Of a DNA stretch of 64,000 bases, positions 58,041-64,000 are shown piece by piece; within the stretch, counting starts at the first letter, position 1; each line of letters begins with the position of its first letter. The position numbers and the translations under genes were made by a program. Origin of the DNA: Cryptomeria japonica (taxonomy: Eukaryota; Streptophyta; Pinopsida; Cupressales; Cupressaceae); NCBI RefSeq assembly GCF_030272615.1, contig NC_081410.1, forward strand, positions 143,067,349 through 143,131,348, read 5' to 3'. The notes beneath the pieces were generated by a model. It was not told the origin of the DNA, did not search any database, and saw only the letters and a program-made list of their open reading frames with translations.

Positions 58041-60729
58041 TTTGATTACTAAAATTTGACCAAGTAAAAATTATAAGATCTTCTGAAACCTAGAATCTAC
58101 ATTATAACTCCTAGATATTCAAAACCATTATAAAAAATCTTGACATATATACATGGAATATAACTTATAGTATTAGAAAATAAAAACATATATATAGATG
58201 TCACTTATACTTAAATGTTTATTTTTTTGGTCCCCCATCTTTTTACACTTAGCTGCAAGCGGGTTTTCTAAGAAAAGTATAAGATTGATGAAATTATCAT
58301 GAAATATAAAGCATCGTTGGCAGTACAAGAAAGACATAAATTTCTCCAAAAAAAGATTTTTTTTTTGTCATACATCAAAGCTAGTGCATTCGTCAAATGG
58401 ATGTCAAAATCACATTTCAAAATAAATATTTTTAAGAAGCTTACATTTAGTAACTTGTTGCCCTTATAGTATAAGGAAAATAAAATTATGTATATAAATT
58501 AGTCAAATCTTTGTATGTTTTGAATTAAGCACCTCATACATGGTACATCAAGTTTACAAATGAGTTTTTTTTTTTTGTAGTCTTTTGGATTTTTACTCGT
58601 ACATTCAAAAAGAGCACGTAGAAAATGTAACCATTTTTAAATAAAAGTTGATCTTGCCATCACTATGAATTGTGAAAATATGACTTCTCATGTGAAGAAA
58701 TATCTAAATATTGAGATGGTTGAGTTTGATTCAAGTTACATTTATACATTCGATAAAATAACATAATATTATAATTTTATCCCTTAAATAAAGTATGTCA
58801 AGGAGTTGCTTACAAAATTTAATATTACTATATATAATCCAATGATAACACCAATAAAAAAAGCTCTAAATATTTCTATATTTTAAGAATCATAAAAGGT
58901 ATACAAACACTCCACAAAAAAATTGGTAGGAAGTCTCATTTATCTTACCAACACTAGAGCAAATGTAGTCTTTTTAATCAACTATCTTTCAATTGTTATG
59001 GCATAACATAGGATTTCAAATTGGAAAATAGTAAAGAGGGTGTTGAGATGAGTGACACAATTTAATTCATGGCATCTAAGTATGTACATGTTAAAAAATT
59101 TCAATTTGACAAGATATACAAATTTAAATTTTGATGGATCTGTTAATAATTGCAGTCTCTATCTAGATATACATTTCACAAGGACTTACCTATGAACTAT
59201 CTCTTGGATTAGCAAAATATAGTCAAACTTTTGCCATTTCTTTCATAGGTGCAAAGTATAAGTAGCATGAGGAGTTATGTAGAAAGCAACACAAATTTGT
59301 AAATTTGTAAATTTCTAATAGATATGTACATTCCAATGAATAAGTTAATAGATTTATTTTGAGATAATTAAAGAATTTTGAAGATACTAAATGATTTAGT
59401 GCTATACATGGATGATCAAAATACATATGTCCATGATCAAAATACATATGTCCATTACTACTTTATGAAAGGAAAAAAATCAAAATAAAGATATACAAAT
59501 TTACTCTTTCTCTATTCAAAATCAATCTATATATAGATTCACAAAGACACTATCACTTCTTTATTTTTCAAAAAGGTTTAATTAAAAAACAATGTTCAGA
59601 AATTTAATATTGTGAAATGTTAGTTTTCACCCATACACATATATTCCTGACACACTTTGTTGGATTTCCTTGTATAAAAATTTCTAATGATGAATAAAGA
59701 AAATTATTTCCATCAAAGTGATCTAACCATTTATATTTAAAGATCATGATCTAAGACAAAAAATATCAACTAGTATACTTATATTTTCAAAAATCTATTT
59801 GAAATACGCCAAGAGATATCTAGTTAAAATGTAACCCTAATCTTATAAATATATATTATCTATCCTAATTGAATGGAAACATTACTTGTAACCATATCTA
59901 AACACTAACATAATCTTAGTCTTAAGTGAACCCTAATCCTAATCTTAATTAAACCTTATCTTAAGCCTAAACATAAATAAATTTTAAAATAACATAACCA
60001 TAACTAAAATTGGCCCTAAGTCAAATCATAGTTAATAGATAAGCCTAATTTTAATTAAAGCTTAACTATAAATTTGGTTTAATCTTAACTGAAACCCTAA
60101 TGACAACTCTAACCATTGTTGTAGATAAATAATATTTTTTTAATCTAAAAACATAATGATTGAAGAACAACTTTTTTTTTTTGCAATTTTATCATATCAA
60201 ATAGATGTGTGATTTTTTCATTTCATTTTAGTTTCATTGTTGTTACTATAAATCATGAATATGAGTCATGAATAGGGAGGATAAGGTTCGAAATGAAAAA
60301 CAACATTAATAGATTTAACTTGTTGAAAAAATCACCCAAATTACTATCCCATTATCATAAACAAATAATTGTGATGAAATCACATTTTATTGGTATGTCG
60401 ATTCATATCACATGATTTATAATTAGTTTTTAAATATACATAATACATTTCATTAATTATTAGTATTAATAATCAATATTAACAACTTTGAAGTCATGTC
60501 TATTAAAGAGTAAATTAACACATGAACCATAACTATTGAAACATGGTCAAGTATCCTATTATAAATAGTTTCTCAACTTTGAAACATTAGTTTAAAATAT
60601 AATCACAACCATTGAAACATGCTCAACTAGCCTACCCCATTCAATTGTCAACTCCAATCATTTTCTTCCTTAAAAAGAACTCAATTAATATTAAGATAAT
60701 TTAAAATAATTCTCTAATGATGTAATCAT
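58041..60729. other. AT-rich spacer with telomere-like and 21-bp repeats, no gene seen
   Basis: No recognisable frame. Two exact 21-bp units (GATCAAAATACATATGTCCAT) lie at 59414-59455. CCCTAA/CCTAAT/TCTTAA words are frequent from 59820 to 60120, as a decayed telomere-like tract would show. Confidence 0.4.
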
Positions 60730-61510
60730 GCTACAAGAAACCAAGCCGAGTTTAGATAAAGCGCTTAGCTTTTTGCACTTATGTTCAAGATGGGAAGGAT
60801 GTTTCCAAGAGGCTAGAGGATCAACGAGTGGATTTTGGGGATCTTATGGAATCCTCAAGTGGTCAAGGTATTCCTAGAAGAGATGTCTGATTATTGGATG
60901 GTTTGTAGGGTGAAGCTATTGGCAAGGGACTTACTTTTTCCATTGATAAATTATATGGCTTGATTAATACAAAAGACAAGGCAAGAGTTTTGAGGAACTT
61001 TCAGTTCGCATCCAAACTTTTGGTAAGGAATGGTTGATTATAGTGGGAGATTTTAATGCTATTTTGGATTTGAATGATAAAAACAGAGGTTTAAGGAAAT
61101 CCAACAGGGTTATGGAGGATTTTAGAGATTTTGTGGCATTCAATGAGGTGTCTGATGTTGTGTCGAAGAACGGATTATTTACTTGACAAGTTTATTGTGG
61201 GACCTAAATGGGTGGAGGGCCAATTTACTGTTTCATCCAACATTCTGTCAATTTGAGTTTTTGACCACTTCCCAGTTCAATTGGATTTGGATGTTGGGAA
61301 GGCTCGGTATCAGGGGAGCTTCAAATTTCAAAGTATGTGGTGGAGGGATAGGAACTTGGAAAATTTAAAATGCTGGTGGGAATAAAGCAATTTTTTTATT
61401 GGAACTCCTAGTTTTTGTTTTGTGAAGAGGCTTCATTTCCTGAAAGACAAAATTAAGCAATGGAATGTTGTATCTTTTAAAAATATTTTTGCTGAAAAGT
61501 TGAGACTATA
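60730..61510 (+). pseudogene. LINE endonuclease remnant
   Basis: The plus strand begins MLQETKPSLDKALSF near 60730, and later LIIVGDFNAILDLNDKNRGL near 61038, the conserved GDFN loop. EVSDVVSKNGLFT follows near 61150. The frame is broken by many stops after 61180. It precedes the reverse transcriptase on the same strand, so it is ORF2 of a LINE different from the one at 21453-27050. Confidence 0.75.
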
Positions 61511-62746
61511 GGAGTTAGCTGCTTTGAATAAAACAATGATGAATTCAGGGATGACAAATTTGGAATTCGAGAAAGAAAAAGTTCTTAAGGCAAGCCTAGT
61601 GGAGGTCCTTAGAAGGGAGGAGATCTATTGGCATGACAAATCAAGGGAGTTGTGGATTATGGCAGAGGATTCTAATACCAAACCTTTTCATTCCTCAATT
61701 AAGAAATAACAATCACTTAATAGAATTGAAGCAATCAAGGATGATGGAGGTTCTTGGTGCTCATATGGGGATGCTATTGAAAGGGCAGTGGTGCAACACT
61801 TCAAAAAGGTACTTGTCTTTCCCATAGGTAGAGGTGTCAAAAGGAGCGATCACATGTTGGATGTGTTTAACGAGGAGGTCTCTAGGGAAGACAATGAAGC
61901 ACTAATGTTTCCCTTCATGCTATAAGAGTTTAAGGAGACTACCTTTTCTTTGCATCCTAACAAGGCGCTTGGGCTAGATGGATTCATAATGGAGGTTTTC
62001 TAGAAATGCTGGGAATTATTGGGGGAGGACATTTGGAGGGTAGTGGAATATTTCAAGAAGAAGAGGAAATTTGTTAGAGAAATCAATAACACCATAATTG
62101 TTCTCATTTCTAAAAAGCAGAATCGTGAGTCTATGGTAGACTTCCGTCCTATTTCATTATATAATTCACTCTACAAGATCATCTTGAAGGCAATGACTAT
62201 TAGACTAAATAACATTTTGCACAAATACATTTTACAAGATCAACACGACTTTACCTTAGGCAAAGAAATCTTTGAAAACATTATTCTGGCAGCGGAGACC
62301 ATTCATTCCATGGGTAAGGACAAATTGAGAGGTATGGTGGTCAAGTTAGATGTTAGAAAGGCTTATGATTGAGTATTTGGGACTTTCTATTGATTTTTTT
62401 GGAGAGATTTTAATTTCATAAGAAATGGCTGGAATGTGTGAGACATTGTGTCTCCTCCACTAACTTTTTAGTTCTTGTTAATGATTCTATTTGTGGCTTC
62501 TTCAATGCTACCAATGGGTTGAGACAAGGAGATCCATTGTCTTTGTCACTTTTTTTTTCTCATGGCAGAAGTTCTGGGGAGGAACATAAAGAGGAAGTGC
62601 AAATCAAGCTTGTGGAAAGGCATTTGAGTTCATAGAGATCTTGACCCTATCACTCATTCATAATTTGTGGATGATATAAACTATTCGGAGAAGCTTCAGA
62701 GAAAGAAGTGAAGGAGATTAAATACACTTTGGAGGATTACATGTAG
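61511..62746 (+). pseudogene. LINE reverse transcriptase remnant
   Basis: Motifs in order: LEFEKEKVLKASLVE (61560), then LHPNKALGLDGF near 61952, which is the KAPGPDGF motif. FRPISLYNSLYKIILKAM lies at 62140, QHDFTLGKEIFENII near 62240, and VVKLDVRKAYD near 62340, ending at a TGA where Trp would be expected. NGLRQGDPLSLSLF follows near 62520 and FVDDINYSEK near 62670 (catalytic Asp pair). Several stops and frame changes. Dead. Confidence 0.85.
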
Positions 62747-64000
62747 GTGTTGAGTCAATGTATGAATAAGATTAAATCACACACGTTCTTTGCCTTTACA
62801 AGCAAAAGGCTGCAGAATAAAATTGCTAAGATTTTGGAATTTCAGATCAATGTCTTTCCAACGAAGTACCTGTGGGTTCCACTCTTCTTGGGACGAAGTA
62901 ATAAGTTGACGTGGGAGGAAATTATTAACAAGTGTCATGCCAAATCCTTGTTGTGGAAGAACAAATGGCTATCTCGGGCAAACATGATCCAAATGATCAA
63001 GTCTATTTTATCAGTGGTTCCTATCTATAGTATGTCTTTCTTTAGGCTATCAGTCAGAGCTTTAGGGGCTTTGGACGGTCTGCTCAATTTTATTTTATGG
63101 GAAGGAGCAAAGGATGCTAGGAGAATCCCACTAATCAATTGGGATATGACCTATTTGTTGAAAGAGGAGGGAGGAGCAAGACTTAGAAAAATGGATTTCT
63201 AGAACTTGGCCTTGGGAGCAAAATTGGCATGGAAAATGTACAAATATCCTCACAAAGCATGGTGCAGAATCATGAGAAGTAAATATCTAGATTCGGGAGA
63301 GATGGAGAGAATATTCACCCTCGCCAATTCTGGATCAGGATTGGCGGTCTGGAATTTTATTTGGGAAAGTAGAAGGTTTATCACAAATCATTTGACTTGG
63401 AAAATTGGAGATGGTAGGAAGGCACAGTTTTGGAGAGATTCATGGAATGGGGAGATAGCTCTAATGGATTGCATGGAGGACAAGGAATGGACAATAGCGA
63501 TTGAGGAGAGTACAAGAGAACTAGCGACCGACCATTTTGACCTCCCTATGCAGAGAAACCCAAGGGTAAAGAGAAAGTCTGTTGGCTCGTGGAATGAAGA
63601 GAATTGTAATCTTTTGGTTGAACTGTTGAGCAATAGATCAATAATTTTCTTAGGGGAAGCAAACTTGCTATTGTGGTGTGTAGCCAAATCTGGGGAATAC
63701 GAATTGAACATGGGTTACGTGATTAAAAGGTGAAGACAAAGGGATATGCAATGGCCTTCTTTATTATGCTGGGATAAGAGAGTGCTAGCTACCAAAAGCA
63801 GGAGCTTTTTTATGGATTGCACTCCATTGCAGAATACTATCAGGAAGCAGACTGAGAGCGATAGGCATAGTGGGGCTGAATATGTGCATTATTTGCAAAA
63901 GGGATGAGGAAACTGCTGATCATCTCCTATTTTCATGTTCGGTTGCAATGGAATGTTGGGACTGGCTTTTGGGGATGTTGAAATGGAATACGGTGAAAAA
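62747..64000 (+). pseudogene. LINE C-terminal region and zf-RVT domain, continues past window end
   Basis: Long frames at 62747-63202 and 63206-63733 (KYLWVPLFLGRSNKLTWEE, LLWKNKWLSRANMIQMIKS, WNFIWESRRFITNHLTWKIG) are the post-RT thumb and connection of a plant LINE. From about 63734 the zf-RVT-like part starts (SRSFLWIALHC in one frame, then MCIICKRDEETADHLLFSC). The element runs off the window, so an RNase H domain cannot be judged. Confidence 0.85.

Noticed and set aside
1-64000. CRISPR array, rRNA or tRNA genes, bacterial-type operon
   Set aside because: No regularly spaced identical repeats of CRISPR type, no rRNA-like blocks and no tRNA cloverleaf were seen. The window is plant nuclear repeat DNA.

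Overview
The window looks like nuclear DNA from a seed plant, most likely a gymnosperm (conifer-like) with a large, repeat-filled genome. It is AT-rich by eye. Almost every recognisable protein is a decayed transposable element, the elements are nested in each other, and no operon-like or organellar gene order is present. The conifer guess rests on the style of the Gypsy and Copia elements (very AT-rich LTRs, G-patch-bearing gag-pol, 1.4-kb Copia LTRs) and was not tested by a search.

Layout. 1-252 is the 3' end of an LTR whose fuller relative is the solo LTR at 18844-20317. 253-2850 is a broken hAT-type transposase gene. 3480-4880 is an odd stretch full of decayed GCGAG/CTCGC words. It precedes a long, mutated, unrecognised gene (5280-8688). 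8868-9805 holds a 60-bp tandem duplication and a 41-bp minisatellite. 10015-10597 is a diverged Copia LTR fragment, followed by an unrecognised lysine-rich ORF (10688-11299). 13449-16723 is a candidate Gypsy LTR, primer-binding site and gag remnant with a G-patch (+). 16986-21400 is a second Gypsy pol on the minus strand, cut by the solo LTR, which keeps its 5-bp target duplication. 21453-27050 is a near full-length but dead LINE (ORF1, endonuclease, reverse transcriptase, RNase H), with an inverted RNase H fragment just beyond it.

28251-35649 is a complete Copia element on the minus strand, with both LTRs, a primer-binding site, a polypurine tract and gag-protease-integrase-RT-RNase H. It is flanked by an exceptionally long 64-bp direct duplication. 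37960-40530 is the only candidate low-copy host locus: a TATA box, a G-box, and four possible exons whose splice phases join without a stop, with several short tandem duplications. 44490-47959 is a second, minus-strand member of the unrecognised long-ORF family seen at 5280-8688. A foldback repeat array lies just upstream of it (48115-48468). 48898-51650 is a Gypsy pol remnant split by a LINE ORF1 fragment. 51814 and 43077 carry initiator-Met-type primer-binding sites of further LTR elements. 53340-60720 is mainly AT-rich DNA with a long pyrimidine-to-purine strand-switch tract (57437-58040). 60730 to the window end is another dead LINE that runs off the edge.

The genes do not form a working pathway: this is retroelement and transposon sediment. 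The most interesting unexplained items are the two-member long-ORF family, the 64-bp duplication around the Copia element, the foldback array, the GCGAG-word region, and the duplicated splice acceptor in the candidate host gene. Coordinates of elements were set by eye. No search, alignment software or expression data were used.
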